From contig CAVQBD010000006.1 of the NCBI GenBank assembly GCA_963710645.1, forward strand, positions 62,001 through 126,000: 64,000 nt of DNA, written 5' to 3'. The notes below the pieces were generated by a model. The model was not told the origin of the DNA. It worked only from the letters and a program-made list of their open reading frames with translations, and ran no database searches. The position numbers and the translations under genes are program-made. This stretch comes from FEB-10 sp963710645 (GTDB taxonomy: Bacteria > Acidobacteriota > Thermoanaerobaculia > Thermoanaerobaculales > Sulfomarinibacteraceae). Below are positions 26,179 through 34,925 of the stretch, piece by piece. How positions within the stretch are numbered: position 1 is the stretch's first letter; the number at the start of each line of letters is the position of its first letter.

Positions 26179-27366
26179 ATGGAGACAGTCGAGTATTTTT
26201 CGAAGAACCTCGTGGCTTTTCTGCGCGAATTGCGGGTGCTGGTTGAAATGGACTCGCCGACAGGTGATTGTTTGCGCGCCGAGAAAGTGGCCGCTTTGCT
26301 GAGCAAGGGTTTTTCCGAGGTGGCGTCGGTGGACCTGGAGTCGGCCGGCGAATTCGGACCGCTTCTCAGGATCCGCCGACCTGGGGCGGGTTCGAGGGTG
26401 CTCCTGTTGGCTCACTACGATACGGTCTGGCCGGTTGGTGCGTGGCAGGAACCCTGGGCCGAGAGCGATGGCAGGATCTACGGCCCGGGAGTCTATGACA
26501 TGAAGGCGGGTCTGCTCTTCATTCTCTGGTTCCTGAGGTGGGTCTGCGAGGGCGGTCGCGCAGTTCCCGAACTCGAGATTCTGCTCAACCCCGACGAAGA
26601 GGTAGGTTCTCTTGCATCGCGGGGCCGCATCGAGGCCGCTGCGGCGACCGCCGATTTTGCGCTGGTGCTCGAGCCGGCCAGCCCACGTGGCCACCTCAAA
26701 CTTGAACGCAAGGGTTCCGGGGAATATGTGATCAAGGTGAAGGGCCGAGCCGCCCATCAAGGGGTCGAGCCGGAAGCGGGGGTCAATGCGAACGTCGAGG
26801 CGGCTCATCAGATCCTCGCCATGCTCGAGCTTGAGAATCTGTCGCTGGGGTCGACGGTCGGTCCGAACGTCATTCAGGGCGGAACCGTCAGTAACACGGT
26901 GGCACCTGCCGCTGAAATAAGAGTGGATGTGCGTGCCTGGACCCGCGACGAACAGCAACGACTCGATCGCGGGCTGAGGAAGCTCACCGCCAAACTCGAC
27001 GGTGCCGAGGTGGCCCTCGGTGGGGGATGGAACCGCCCTCCAATGGAATCGTCACCTGCCTCGTTGCAGCTCTTCCAAAGGGCGCGGTCCATTGGGAAGG
27101 GCCTCGGGCTCGACCTCGAGTGGGTGGCTTGGGGGGGGGCGTCCGATGCCAATCTCGCGGCGGCGGCGGGGGTGCCGACGATGGATGGCCTCGGACCGGT
27201 GGGCGACGACGCCCACGAGTTCACCGAGAACATTGTGGTGGACCTGTTGCCGGCTCGGATGGCTCTCTTCTCAGAGCTTGTGGCCTCGCTGGCCGTCCCA
27301 CCCGGAGATTGGTTGAGTTCCGATGCACTCCGCAGCCTCAGCCACCCAACGCAAGGAAACGACTGA
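26179..27366 (+). CDS. M20-family metallopeptidase (glutamate carboxypeptidase-like)
   Basis: A 395-residue cytosolic or periplasmic M20 enzyme; no signal peptide is seen. Zinc ligands and catalytic residues are in LLAHYDTVWPVG (His and neighbouring Asp), GPGVYDMKAGLL (bridging Asp) and LLNPDEEVGSLASR (general-base and zinc Glu pair). The dimerisation or lid domain lies at about 180-300, beginning near RKGSGEYVIKVKGRAAHQGV, a typical 'G.AaHaG' part. The family removes C-terminal amino acids such as glutamate from small peptides. The ATG at 26179 is chosen because the 21 codons upstream run into the repeat region. Confidence 0.88.
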   Translation: METVEYFSKNLVAFLRELRVLVEMDSPTGDCLRAEKVAALLSKGFSEVASVDLESAGEFGPLLRIRRPGAGSRVLLLAHYDTVWPVGAWQEPWAESDGRIYGPGVYDMKAGLLFILWFLRWVCEGGRAVPELEILLNPDEEVGSLASRGRIEAAAATADFALVLEPASPRGHLKLERKGSGEYVIKVKGRAAHQGVEPEAGVNANVEAAHQILAMLELENLSLGSTVGPNVIQGGTVSNTVAPAAEIRVDVRAWTRDEQQRLDRGLRKLTAKLDGAEVALGGGWNRPPMESSPASLQLFQRARSIGKGLGLDLEWVAWGGASDANLAAAAGVPTMDGLGPVGDDAHEFTENIVVDLLPARMALFSELVASLAVPPGDWLSSDALRSLSHPTQGND

Positions 27367-27396
27367 GTCGCGTTTCGCGCGAGCTGGGCTGGTCAA

Positions 27397-27538
27397 ACCT
27401 TCGACCCTCGACCTTCGACCTTCGACTTTCGACCTTCGACTTGCGACCTTCGACTTGCGACATTGACCCATCCTGATGGCCGGGCGGGTGGTCGGTGTCC
27501 TTCCCGTCTCGAATTTCGCATTTCGCATTTCGAATTGG
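27397..27538. repeat. Heptad repeats between convergent genes
   Basis: ACCTTCG units with CTTCGAC/TTGCGAC variants are repeated about nine times (27397-27465). A second array of CATTTCG/AATTTCG units lies at 27512-27538. The gap is between the M20 peptidase and the histidine kinase; no gene is seen. Confidence 0.85.
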
Positions 27539-27556
27539 GAGGCCGGGTAGGTGGTA

Positions 27557-29248
27557 TTACTCGTCGTCGGGCCACGCCGGGATCCGGACCGTGAACACCG
27601 ATCCTCTGCCGTCCTCGCTGTGCACCGAGATCCTGCCGCCCATGGCGTCCGCGAGTTTGCGGCACACGGCGAGCCCGAGACCTGAGCCGTCCTTCTGCCG
27701 GTCGTGGCGGATTTGGACGAACACGTCGAAGACCTCGTCGATATGATCCGCCGAAATCCCGATGCCGGTGTCCGTCACCGTGATCTGAACCGAGTCGTTT
27801 TCGCGTTCTGCCGTGACAACCACCGAGCCGCCCGCCGGGGTGTTCTTGATGCTGTTGTCGATCAGGTTGCGCACGATCTGCTGAAGCCGTCCCTCGTCGG
27901 CACGGGCGGCAACCGGGGCCGTGCTCTCGAGACGGAGCTCAACTTCGGCTCGATCGGCGAGCGACCGCATTTCCTCGATGACCGTGGCCAGGGCCTGCGT
28001 GGTCTCCACGCGTTCGATCTGCAGCCGGACGCGGCCGGTTTCCAGTGCCGCGAGGTCCACCATGTCGAGGACCAGACGTCTGAGCCTGAGCACGCTCTCG
28101 TGGCAGATCACGATGAACGAAATTTGTTCGTCCGACAACCCTGACGCCAGTTCGTTGAGCAGGGTTTCGAGGTAGACCTGTAGGACCGTCAATGGGGTCT
28201 TGAGCTCGTGGGCCGAGGACGAGAAGAACAGGGTTCTCCGGGCCGCCAGGTCTTCGACCCGATGTTGCATCTCGGTCAGCCGACCCTCCAATTGGTCAAT
28301 GGTGGCAAGCAGGGTTGCATGATCGGTCCCCTCGAATTCGGGTGCGGCAGGCTCGAACACCACCTCTCCTTGCAGACCAGAAGGCGGCGAAACCACCGAG
28401 TTGACAGACACGAGGGCGTGGGGTGGAAGGTGTTGGTCCAATGAGGCTGTCACGCGAACGGAGCCCTTCCTGCCGTCCCCGAAGGCGATCTTTGGCCGTG
28501 CGCGCACCTCGGTGCTGCCGGTCAGAACCTCGGCCAGCCATCCATTCGACCGATCCCCAGGGTCTTCGAGCACTTCACATACCGGTTTGCCTGATCCGGC
28601 TTCGATGGCCTCGACGAGCGCTGGGTCCCGACCGCCGTGGACCGCCCCGATCCGGCCGTCGGGAAGCACTTCGAACAGGACGTCCGACAGCTTGGCACCG
28701 AGCCGGCGCCACCCGTTTTCGAGTCGATCCCGGGTGTGTTGTTCGCAGACGGTGCGTTCCACGACCCGGGCGGCGTCTTCGAGAAGGTGAAGATCTCCGG
28801 GGCCGAAAGCCCTGGAGTTGGAGGTCATGCGGAGGACCGCGAAGACCTCCCGAAGACGGAGGGGTGCGGCAACGATACTGACGATGCCCGAAGAGTCCAC
28901 GAGCATCCGCACCGAGCGGAGCAGCTCGGAGGAGCGCACGTCCCGAATCAGGACCGGAGCACCGGACCGGACAACCTGGTCGAGTTCCGGGTATCGATCC
29001 AGCGCAATGACCGTGTCGCCGATGCTCTCCGGGTCGGTGCTCGCGAAGATCCGCAACCCGTCCGGACCCAGCGGGGTGAGCAGCGAACAGCGGTCCGCTC
29101 CCAGGCTGCGCCCAAGGTCCGCGACCACCAGACAAAGCTCTCGCGAAGGGTCGTCACTGGCCATGGCCTGGATGACGCCGCGCTCGAGCCTTGCGCGCAC
29201 GGGGTCCGACAGGGTCTGCGGAGCCGGTGCTGTTGGGCGTGTTACCAT
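27557..29248 (-). CDS. Soluble GAF-domain histidine kinase
   Basis: About 563 residues from the ATG at 29248. An N-terminal GAF-like sensory domain (LVVADLGRSLGADRCSLLTP) occupies about 30-180, followed by a PAS-like linker and a coiled segment. The H-box is FFSSSAHELKTPLTVLQVYL with the phosphorylatable His. The ATPase domain has N-box LIDNSIKNTPAGGSVVV, G1 DTGIGIS and G2 GSGLGLAVCRKLAD. No membrane segment, receiver domain or adjacent response regulator is present, so it is an orphan kinase. It is divergent from the amidase gene, 170 bases apart. Confidence 0.9.
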   Translation of the reverse strand: MVTRPTAPAPQTLSDPVRARLERGVIQAMASDDPSRELCLVVADLGRSLGADRCSLLTPLGPDGLRIFASTDPESIGDTVIALDRYPELDQVVRSGAPVLIRDVRSSELLRSVRMLVDSSGIVSIVAAPLRLREVFAVLRMTSNSRAFGPGDLHLLEDAARVVERTVCEQHTRDRLENGWRRLGAKLSDVLFEVLPDGRIGAVHGGRDPALVEAIEAGSGKPVCEVLEDPGDRSNGWLAEVLTGSTEVRARPKIAFGDGRKGSVRVTASLDQHLPPHALVSVNSVVSPPSGLQGEVVFEPAAPEFEGTDHATLLATIDQLEGRLTEMQHRVEDLAARRTLFFSSSAHELKTPLTVLQVYLETLLNELASGLSDEQISFIVICHESVLRLRRLVLDMVDLAALETGRVRLQIERVETTQALATVIEEMRSLADRAEVELRLESTAPVAARADEGRLQQIVRNLIDNSIKNTPAGGSVVVTAERENDSVQITVTDTGIGISADHIDEVFDVFVQIRHDRQKDGSGLGLAVCRKLADAMGGRISVHSEDGRGSVFTVRIPAWPDDE

Positions 29249-29417
29249 CTCGTCGCGCCTCGTCGTGTTTCGAGTATACGGCGGCACGGAGCGGATTTTG
29301 GCGCTGCTTCTTCGCGGCGTCATGGTGTCGAAGCCTCGATGCTGCGCATGCGATTGACGACGGCGGGTGATGGAGGATAGGACGACTACGGCGAGACGCA
29401 GCCCTGCCCACCACTTC

Positions 29418-31190
29418 ATGCTCACCCGCGAGCTGCGCTTCGGGCTGATCCTGGTGTTGGGGTTGGTGGTTTGCGCCGTGGGTCTGCCAGCAGCGGGCGA
29501 AGGCGGGGCTCCGTCCCGGATCGAGATCGATTTCGAGCCGAATGGCGATCTTCAATGGGACCGCGGCCAAAGACCGGTGCTTCTGGTGGCTCCGCGTCGC
29601 GGAGACGGGTGGATCTCCCTGGCCCAGTATTTCTGTGGCAGCTCCGGAGCAGCGGCCGGTATCCGGGCCGCAAACCCCAAACTCTCACAACCCATGCGAG
29701 ATCGGCGTGTCCGGGTGCCGGTGGAGATTCTGAAGGACGATCTTCGACTTGAGGCCGTGCGGCGGCTGTTCCCGGTGGACCGACGGATCACCGACGGTTG
29801 GGAACACTGGGTGCTTGACCCTTTCGACCAGGGCGAGGAAAGTTGGGAGTGGCTCGCCGAACTGTTCACCGGCAGTGCGACCAACGCCCGGGTCCTCAGG
29901 GAAGCGAACCCCGGATTGCCGGAAGAGGATCTCGAGCGGGGCCGGCCCTTGGTGATTCCGACCGCGTTGTTGGCCCCGGCGTTTCGGGATGTTCCGGCTC
30001 CGGCTCCAACTCCGACACCGTCGATTGCGGGTTGGCGGGAACAGGTTCCGGCAACCGACGGAGTGCCTCTCAGTTACGGTGAGGATGAGCTCGGACCCTT
30101 CGCCCAGTACCGTCTCCAAAGGGGCGAGGCCCTGTATTCCGCCGTGGTGGTGCGATTCACCGGCCAGCTCATCGCCAAGGAGGTCAACGCCACCGCGTTG
30201 GAGATCGCCGAGCGCTCTGGGATCGATGACGTGACATCCATACCGGTTGGCTATCCGGTTCGGATCCCTCTCGACCTGCTGGTTCCAAAATACCTGCCAC
30301 CAGATCATCCCCGCCGGCAGGCCTGGGAGGCGGAACGGCGAGAACTGGCGGGTTTTCTGGAGGTGATTCAGGCGACCGATCTGTCCGGGGTCCAGGTCGT
30401 GATCGACGCCGGCCACGGAGGCGTTGACAGCGGAGCCTCCGTGGCCGGGCTCTGGGAGGCGACCTATGTCTTCGACATCGCCTGCAGGATCCGACGCAAC
30501 CTCGAGGAACACACCCAAGCCACAGTGTGGATGACCCGCACGGACGGCGGCCTCGGATTCCGGGTTCCCGACCAAGACAAGCTGACGCAAGACCGCGACC
30601 AGTACCTGCTGACCCACCCGCAGTACCACCTTCAGGACGCGGTCCTCGGGGTCCACCTCCGTTGGTACCTCACCAACGACATCATCCTGAACCGGATCGG
30701 AAAGAAGGTCCCACGTTCCAAGACCGTCTTTCTGTCGGTCCATGCCGACTCTCTTCACCCGAGCGTTCGTGGAGCCATGATCTACGTGCCGTCCAGGGTC
30801 TTGAGGCCCAACAGCTACACCGTGCGACGTCAGGACATCAAGGCTTACTCGGAATACAGGGCGCATCCGACGGTGCGACTGGGCCCGGACTTCAAGGCAA
30901 AAGTCGAGGCGTCTTCGCGCCACATGGCGGGCGAGATCGTGGCCAGCCTCGAACGCAACGGGATCGCGGTGCACGATGATGATCCGGTGCGCGGGCAGAT
31001 CTTGAGGGGACGACGGAGTTGGGTCCCCGCTGTCCTCCGTTACACGGCGGCACAGAACGCCTTGCTGCTCGAGACCTGCAATCTCGCCAACCCGGACGAT
31101 CGGAAACTGCTGGTGAATCAGAGGTGGCGGGAGGAGTTCGCGCGCGCGGTTGTGGAGGGTATGGCTGAGGCCTTCAACTCCCAGAAGTAG
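29418..31190 (+). CDS. N-acetylmuramoyl-L-alanine amidase with N-terminal LysM-like region
   Basis: About 590 residues. A signal peptide (FGLILVLGLVVCAVGLPAAG) precedes a long N-terminal part with two or three degenerate LysM-like units (for example FCGSSGAAAGIRAANPKLS and LFTGSATNARVLREANPGLP). The C-terminal amidase_3 domain has zinc ligands in VVIDAGHGGVDSGA (His), GLWEATYVFDI (Glu) and VFLSVHADS (His), and the catalytic Glu in LLLETCNLANPDD. It would cleave the amide between MurNAc and L-Ala in the periplasm during daughter-cell separation or remodelling. The ATG at 29418 begins directly at the signal peptide; an upstream ATG at 29370 is possible. Confidence 0.88.
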   Translation: MLTRELRFGLILVLGLVVCAVGLPAAGEGGAPSRIEIDFEPNGDLQWDRGQRPVLLVAPRRGDGWISLAQYFCGSSGAAAGIRAANPKLSQPMRDRRVRVPVEILKDDLRLEAVRRLFPVDRRITDGWEHWVLDPFDQGEESWEWLAELFTGSATNARVLREANPGLPEEDLERGRPLVIPTALLAPAFRDVPAPAPTPTPSIAGWREQVPATDGVPLSYGEDELGPFAQYRLQRGEALYSAVVVRFTGQLIAKEVNATALEIAERSGIDDVTSIPVGYPVRIPLDLLVPKYLPPDHPRRQAWEAERRELAGFLEVIQATDLSGVQVVIDAGHGGVDSGASVAGLWEATYVFDIACRIRRNLEEHTQATVWMTRTDGGLGFRVPDQDKLTQDRDQYLLTHPQYHLQDAVLGVHLRWYLTNDIILNRIGKKVPRSKTVFLSVHADSLHPSVRGAMIYVPSRVLRPNSYTVRRQDIKAYSEYRAHPTVRLGPDFKAKVEASSRHMAGEIVASLERNGIAVHDDDPVRGQILRGRRSWVPAVLRYTAAQNALLLETCNLANPDDRKLLVNQRWREEFARAVVEGMAEAFNSQK

Positions 31191-31436
31191 CCCGGCCGAG
31201 AAGTTTGTCGTTCCTCGGCAACCGGACCGGGGTTGGTCGCAGGTCGAATGTCAGGTTTTGAGGGCTGACTGTCAGGCCCATCGGGGAGGCCCACTCTCCA
31301 CACCCTCTGCACTGTCCACGTTTTCCGGATTTTCCCCTAGATTTCCGCGGTCAGAGAGGTCGGGGTATTGAACTCCGGGATGACGAGCCCCACATTGGAG
31401 GGAGGGACACCGCATCACTGAGCCGTGGGAGGAACC
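31191..31436. other. Intergenic stretch, nothing recognised
   Basis: No gene, repeat array or terminator is evident. Only a strong Shine-Dalgarno (GGGAGGA) stands out, just before the GTG at 31437. Confidence 0.5.
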
Positions 31437-31730
31437 GTGAGAGCGTATCTGGTCTTCACCGAAAGCGGGCCGATCTTGCTGCTCACCAGCTGCTCCGCGA
31501 TCACCGAGGACACACTGCTGGGGGCGCTCGAGGACCGCGGGATTCGGAAGTTTATTGCGTATGAGGTCCCTGTGGACTCGGTCCACCGCCTCTACGGTGT
31601 GCCCTTCGAAGTCGTGGCGTCGGATCTTGAGCGCGGTCAGCGGATGAGGGTGCTGGATTTCAACGGTCCGCACATCCTCGACACGTTTTCGCTCTCCGAC
31701 CTCGGCAGGCCGATCACCTACGAGCACTGA
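31437..31730 (+). CDS. Conserved-type small protein, tandem paralogue 1
   Basis: A 97-residue soluble protein starting at the GTG at 31437 with GGGAGGA upstream. It begins MRAYLVFTESGPILLLTSCS and continues KFIAYEVPVDSVHRLYGVPF and LDFNGPHILDTFSLSDLG. It is clearly homologous along its whole length to the next gene (31823), indicating a tandem duplication. No catalytic motif, membrane segment or named family was recognised. Retention of two intact copies suggests both are used. Confidence 0.8.
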   Translation: MRAYLVFTESGPILLLTSCSAITEDTLLGALEDRGIRKFIAYEVPVDSVHRLYGVPFEVVASDLERGQRMRVLDFNGPHILDTFSLSDLGRPITYEH

Positions 31731-31822
31731 GGATCGCAACTCGAGGTCACACCGCGCGGGACAGTCGAGGGGCGCCGGGGTACAATCGGGTAATTCCACC
31801 ACACCGAGACAAGGGGGTGCGG

Positions 31823-32116
31823 ATGAGAGCGTACATCATATTTTCGGGGACCGGCCCCATCCTTATCTTGACCACATACCCGGAGCTCGCCGACGAGCGG
31901 TTGGTGGACAAGCTCGGTCACAAGGGCATCGTGAAGTTCATCGCCTACGAGGTTCCGGTGGACGTGGTTCGCCGGATCTATGGGGTGCCTTTCGACGTCA
32001 TCGCCGCGGATCTGGAACACGCCGAGGATGTGCGCGTCCTCGATTTCAACGGCCACCACATCTTTTCGAGCTTCTCCTTTTCCCACCTCGGCGAGCCGAT
32101 CAAGATCGGGGATTGA
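31823..32116 (+). CDS. Conserved-type small protein, tandem paralogue 2
   Basis: A 97-residue protein starting at the ATG at 31823 after a G-rich Shine-Dalgarno. It begins MRAYIIFSGTGPILILTTYP and shares with its neighbour the blocks KFIAYEVPVD, YGVPF and RVLDFNG. The two copies differ mostly in the middle and share an absolutely conserved 'GPIL' and 'LG(R/E)PI' at the ends. The intergenic gap of 92 bases contains a TACAATC element that might give this gene its own promoter. Function unknown. Confidence 0.8.
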   Translation: MRAYIIFSGTGPILILTTYPELADERLVDKLGHKGIVKFIAYEVPVDVVRRIYGVPFDVIAADLEHAEDVRVLDFNGHHIFSSFSFSHLGEPIKIGD

Positions 32117-32172
32117 GCCCTCCGCCCGCCCGCCCAGGGGCTAGGGGCTGGAACCCGCCTTCCCAGGGACCG

Positions 32173-32362
32173 GATGCTCGATGCTGGATGCTCGATGCTG
32201 GATCCCCCACCCATCCGACCGGCGCAAGGAACAAGGAACAGGGAGCAAGGAACACCCCCCGCCCGGTGTAGAAAGTGTAGAGGTTGCGGAGGCAGGGGAC
32301 TGCACCATTCGAAATTCGAAATTCGACATTCGAATCCCAAATCCCGAGTCCCGAATCCCGCG
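32173..32362. repeat. Three heptad arrays
   Basis: GATGCTC/GATGCTG alternate four times (32173-32204). AAGGAAC AAGGAAC AGGGAGC AAGGAAC follows (32224-32254). Then come GAAATTC/GACATTC/GAATCCC/GAGTCCC units (32309-32362). This is the convergent gap between the small paralogues and the FG-GAP gene. A short non-repeat segment (32255-32308) holds nothing recognisable. Confidence 0.85.
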
Positions 32363-32412
32363 TTGACCCGTGTTTCGGAAAGGAAAAGAGAAAACCCGAA
32401 ACCCGGAACTGA

Positions 32413-33967
32413 CTAGGGAACCTCCCTCGGCCAACGAAAGGTGTCGCCGGTCTCGAAGTCGTCGATGAACGTGACCTGTTGGCCGTAGAAGGCAAACACC
32501 GCACCTTCGTTGTTCTGCCCCCCGTCGTAGAAGAAGCTTCCGATGGCCAAATCGTCGAAACCGTCGTCGTTGACGTCACCGGCGGCGGTGAGTGTGCGCG
32601 AAAACACGGCGCCGTCCTGCTCACCCTCGATCATGACGTTCGAGTAATAGGGCGTGCCCCACCGGGGCAGACCGGTGGTGTTGCCGTACCAGATGGTCGC
32701 AAGCCCGACGTTGTCCGGCCCGCCCACTTGGTCCCAGTTCTGGGCGCCGATCACGATGTCGTCCAGACCGTCGCCGTTGAAGTCGCCGGCCTGCGCCAGG
32801 TGTCCTCCGACACAGTCAGCCTCGTAGAGTCCGGTGGCCACCCAGTCGGCGTTGTCGGGCGTTCCGTCGCTCCCCAAACCGTCCGCGGAACCATAGAACA
32901 ACAGGACGATTCCGTCGGCGTTGTACACGCTGTCGTAGCTCCATGTGCCGACGATGAGGTCGTCATAGCCGTCGCCGTTGACATCGCCGGCGGCGACCCA
33001 TGTCGGCCGCTTCGCCGGGTCCAGTCAGAAGGGCCTCGGCCTGATCGGATTCGGCCCTCCAGTCGGCTGATGAGCTGGACGTGTCGGGGCCGAGACCCGC
33101 CGCCGAACCGTACCACAGGAATGCAACGCCTTCGTTGGTCTGGCCCATGTCGTAGTAGGGCGCGCCGACCATGACCTCGTCATAGCCGTCACCGTTGACG
33201 TCGCCCGCCGTTCCCACATGGATTCCGAAGTAGGCATTGGGCTGGTCCGAAGTGACGACCCAGTCGGCGTTCAGCGGTGTGCCTATGGGTCGTGATCCGT
33301 CGGGGTCGAGACCATTGGTCGATCCATGGAAGACCATGGCGGCCTCGAAGGCGAAGTTCGTGTAGTCGAATCCACCGACGATGATGTCATCGTACCCATC
33401 ACCGTTGACGTCGCCGGCGGGGCCCATCCCCCAACCGAGGTGAGCCCACTGAACACCCGCATGGCACCACCAGTCGTAGGTCGGATCGAGTGCACCATCG
33501 GCCCCGTAGTAAACAAAGACGGCGCCCTCGTCGTAAAAGAGAGGCGAGGGTTGATCCCAGTTCATCATCCCCACCATCACATCGTCATAGCCGTCGCCGT
33601 TGACGTCACCCGCGCCGGCCACTTGAAAGCCGAAGAAACCGTGTAGCTGCACATCGGGCGGATTCAGGGTCACATCCGGCGTGGCACCATAGCCGTTCTG
33701 GCCTCCGTAGAAGACCCACGCGACTCCCGCGTTCTCGGCGCCGTTGTCGAAGAGGCGGCCGCCGACGATCAGATCGTCATATCCGTCGCCGTTGACGTCG
33801 CCCGCTGCGGCAATGGAGTCCGCCGCCTGCGCGTCCGCCTGATTGCTTTCAAAGATCCAGAAGGCATCTGATGCGGACATTTCGTATCCCGCTGCGCCGG
33901 CCACGCCGGTCATGGCGACGACGGTAGCGCAGAAGATCCACACTAGAAGAAACAACCTGCTGTTCAT
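32413..33967 (-). CDS. Secreted seven-repeat FG-GAP (beta-propeller) protein, one frame shift
   Basis: Starts at the ATG at 33967 with GGAAGGGAG upstream and an N-terminal signal peptide (FLLVWIFCATVVAMTGVAGA). The body consists of FG-GAP repeats of the AGDVNGDGYDDLIVGG type, each with a calcium-binding DxNxDGxxD loop. Four are read before a frame shift near 33002, and three after it. Correcting the shift gives exactly seven, as expected for an integrin-alpha-like seven-bladed propeller. The C-terminus ends TFIDDFETGDTFRWPREVP, similar to the end of the beta-helix protein at 56113. The probable role is extracellular binding or adhesion; no enzyme domain is seen. Confidence 0.88.
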
Positions 33968-34066
33968 GGGCCCGTCTCCCTTCCGTCCTGAAGGCGTCTT
34001 TACGGCTCCGTCGATAGACTCAGCCCGAGCCCTGGAGCCACTGTCGCGACTTTCCAATTTCGATAG

Positions 34067-34082
34067 ATGAGCAAATGCTCAT
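34067..34082. promoter_or_regulatory. Short palindrome in the FG-GAP leader
   Basis: ATGAGCA-AA-TGCTCAT is a perfect inverted repeat in the 5' leader, between the promoter-like element at 34118-34145 and the start at 33967. It could be an operator or an RNA hairpin. Confidence 0.4.
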
Positions 34083-34117
34083 AGGCCTTTTCTCAATTTC
34101 GTCACCGTGTGATCGAC

Positions 34118-34145
34118 ATCTTACAGGATGTGAGCGTCAGGTCAA
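34118..34145 (-). promoter_or_regulatory. Promoter-like element for the FG-GAP gene
   Basis: Read on -, TTGACC (34145-34140) and TAAGAT (34123-34118) are separated by 16 bases, close to the sigma-70 consensus. The element lies about 150 bases before the start codon. This is a visual match only. Confidence 0.45.
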
Positions 34146-34202
34146 TAGGCACCAACGGACACCGGTGTCAGCGTGGAGAGTCGGACGAGCGGTTGTGGCT
34201 TG

Positions 34203-34805
34203 TCAGACCAGCGTCGAATCGTGGAGGAGGTTCCAGAAGTCGAGATCGCAGCGCTCGAAGAGCTCGGGGAGGCGGTGGATAGGGAGCCCGACCACGGTGT
34301 GGGGCGATCCGTCGATGCCGGCAACCAGCAGCCCGCCTCGACCCTGGACGGCGTAGGCGCCGGCCTTGTCCATGGGTTCGTCCGTCGAGGTGTACCAATC
34401 GATCATGGGATCGCTCAGCGAGCGGAAGGTGACGAAGGTGGTGTCGACCAAAGCGGCGCATCTGTCGTCGTGGGCCAATGCCACGGCGGTGTGGACGTGG
34501 TGAGTCCGGCCCGAGAGCAGGTTCAGCATGCGCACGGCGTCGACGCGGTCCACTGGTTTTCCCAGCGCCTTGCCGTCGATCTCCACCACCGTGTCCGATC
34601 CCAGCACCGGGAGACCGTTTTCTGTGGCGACGGCCGCCGCCTTGTCGCGGGCGGCGCGCAACGCGAACTCGGTGGCGGTCTCGTCCCGTCGTTGGATCTC
34701 CTCCACATCGGCGGGACGGACCAGGTGCGGCAGTCCGATCAGGTCGAGCAGCTGCCGGCGTCGCGGTGAGGCGCTTGCAAGTATGATCTTCGGTTCCACA
34801 TCCAT
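34203..34805 (-). CDS. maf: Maf-like nucleotide pyrophosphatase
   Basis: A 200-residue Maf/YhdE-family protein. The N-terminal ILASASPRRRQLLDLIGLPH contains the phosphate-binding 'SxSPRR' motif. Later conserved parts are VLGSDTVVEIDGKALGKP with the general-base region, then TFRSLSDPMIDWYTSTDEP and DKAGAYAVQGRGG. The family hydrolyses dTTP/UTP or modified pyrimidine nucleotides and has been linked to septum control. The ATG at 34805 gives the standard length; the frame upstream runs into the GACTCGG repeats. Confidence 0.93.
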   Translation of the reverse strand: MDVEPKIILASASPRRRQLLDLIGLPHLVRPADVEEIQRRDETATEFALRAARDKAAAVATENGLPVLGSDTVVEIDGKALGKPVDRVDAVRMLNLLSGRTHHVHTAVALAHDDRCAALVDTTFVTFRSLSDPMIDWYTSTDEPMDKAGAYAVQGRGGLLVAGIDGSPHTVVGLPIHRLPELFERCDLDFWNLLHDSTLV

Positions 34806-34823
34806 CGCGTGAGTATATCGTCG

Positions 34824-34922
34824 ACGGGACTCGGGACTCGGGACTCGGGACTCGGGACTCGGGACTCGGGAACGGCTCTTCAAATTTCGAATTTCGAACT
34901 TCGAATTTCGAGTTCTCAAACC
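34824..34922. repeat. Heptad repeats: GACTCGG array and AATTTCG array
   Basis: GACTCGG is repeated perfectly six times (34824-34870), one of the cleanest arrays in the window. It is followed by AATTTCG/AACTTCG units (34882-34916). They separate the Maf and pseudouridine-synthase genes, both on -. Confidence 0.92.
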
Positions 34923-34925
34923 CGG

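Noticed and set aside
29422..30974. Minus-strand open frames across the amidase gene
   Set aside because: Antisense shadows; the + gene has signal peptide, LysM-like units and all amidase zinc ligands.
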